6,199 bases of DNA from Aquificaceae bacterium. Its GTDB lineage: Bacteria; Aquificota; Aquificia; Aquificales; Aquificaceae. Of this stretch, positions 6,016 to 6,199 are shown piece after piece; position 1 is the first letter of the stretch, and each line of letters starts with the position of its first letter. The DNA is taken from NCBI GenBank assembly GCA_015490115.1, contig WFYM01000046.1, forward strand, positions 1-6,199, written 5' to 3'. The position numbers and the translations under genes are program-made. The notes beneath the pieces are model-generated. The model was not told the DNA's origin. It made no database searches and was given only the letters and a program-made list of their open reading frames with translations.

Positions 6016-6019
6016 TCAT
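6014..6019 (+). promoter_or_regulatory. Putative -10 box (TATCAT) for the rightward aminopeptidase gene
   Basis: TATCAT, five of six matches, overlaps the opposing TATAGT by two bases. A start at about 6026 would leave a leader of roughly 12 nt that holds only the Shine-Dalgarno. No clear -35 is seen, so this is tentative. Confidence 0.35.
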
Positions 6020-6038
6020 TATTTTGGAGGTCAGGACC

Positions 6039-6199
6039 ATGGAGGTTAGGAGGTTAGAGGGAGACCTTAGGACTTCCGACATAGATGTCTGCGGTGTCCT
6101 GCTCTTTGAGGGTGATACGAAGCTTCTTTCCAAGCTCGGAAGGGGTGTCTCCTCGAGGGTTAGGAAGGTTCTCGAGACCCTCGACTTCAAAGGGAAGGA
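6039..6199 (+). CDS. pepA: Probable leucyl aminopeptidase (peptidase M17), N-terminal fragment cut by window edge
   Basis: Only the first 53 codons are in the window. The fragment begins MEVRRLEGDL, runs through a hydrophobic strand (VCGVLLFEGD, 17-26) and reaches VRKVLETLDFKGK (41-53). This pattern of a beta strand carrying an acidic 'FE' element, then a helix ending in FKGK, is what I recognise from the N-terminal domain of M17 leucyl aminopeptidases, which remove N-terminal amino acids using two metal ions in a hexamer. The catalytic domain is outside the window, so the call rests on N-terminal resemblance alone. The ATG is preceded by GGAGGT (6026-6031) seven bases away. Two further GGAGGT copies lie within codons 1-6, an accident of Glu-Val-Arg codons or possibly extra ribosome contacts. 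It is divergent from the KaiC-like gene. Confidence 0.65.
   Translation, partial: MEVRRLEGDLRTSDIDVCGVLLFEGDTKLLSKLGRGVSSRVRKVLETLDFKGK

Noticed and set aside
6026..6054. Three GGAGGT copies in the leader and first codons of the aminopeptidase gene as a repeat element
   Set aside because: The last two copies are explained by Glu-Val-Arg codons; there is no larger repeat unit.

Overview
The window looks like chromosomal DNA of a thermophilic bacterium, most likely from the Aquificales (Aquifex/Hydrogenobacter/Thermocrinis relatives). Arg is written almost only as AGG/AGA, Ile often as ATA, and Glu/Lys content is high. As I recall the families, the pyrophosphatase and uroporphyrinogen decarboxylase resemble Aquifex proteins, and the KaiC-like ATPase belongs to a group I remember as restricted to thermophiles. 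I could not run a search, so the taxonomy is an inference. Genes are packed with almost no spacers; no tRNA, rRNA, CRISPR array, insertion sequence or long non-coding stretch is visible.

Layout. (1) Leftward operon, 2840 down to 1: yjbQ, rseP, ppa and the N-terminal part of kdsD, which runs off the left edge. Junctions are 1 nt, 16 nt and a 4-bp ATGA overlap. It joins a thiamine-phosphate-synthase-like protein, the site-2 intramembrane protease, inorganic pyrophosphatase and arabinose-5-phosphate isomerase (first step towards Kdo for lipopolysaccharide), which fits a diderm cell. (2) Rightward operon, 2869 to 4902: hemE, a single-domain bacteriohemerythrin and the bifunctional hisIE. The hemerythrin overlaps hisIE by 29 bp and appears to start at an ATA codon behind a strong ribosome binding site. 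(3) Leftward pair, 6003 to 4903: a RAD55/KaiC-like ATPase with a C-terminal Cys/His cluster, followed by a 72-residue XRE-type regulator whose stop codon abuts the hisIE stop. (4) Rightward partial gene from 6039, probably leucyl aminopeptidase (pepA), running off the right edge.

The two divergent junctions (28 bp at 2841-2868 and 35 bp at 6004-6038) are the only promoter-like places. At both, -10 hexamers lie so close to the start codons of hemE, yjbQ and the KaiC-like gene that these transcripts would be leaderless or nearly so, and these three genes lack a Shine-Dalgarno. Internal operon genes and pepA do have one.

Most of the window is housekeeping. The observations most worth following are the ATA start of the hemerythrin, the leaderless divergent promoters, and the KaiC-like ATPase plus XRE regulator pair, whose biological role I cannot name.
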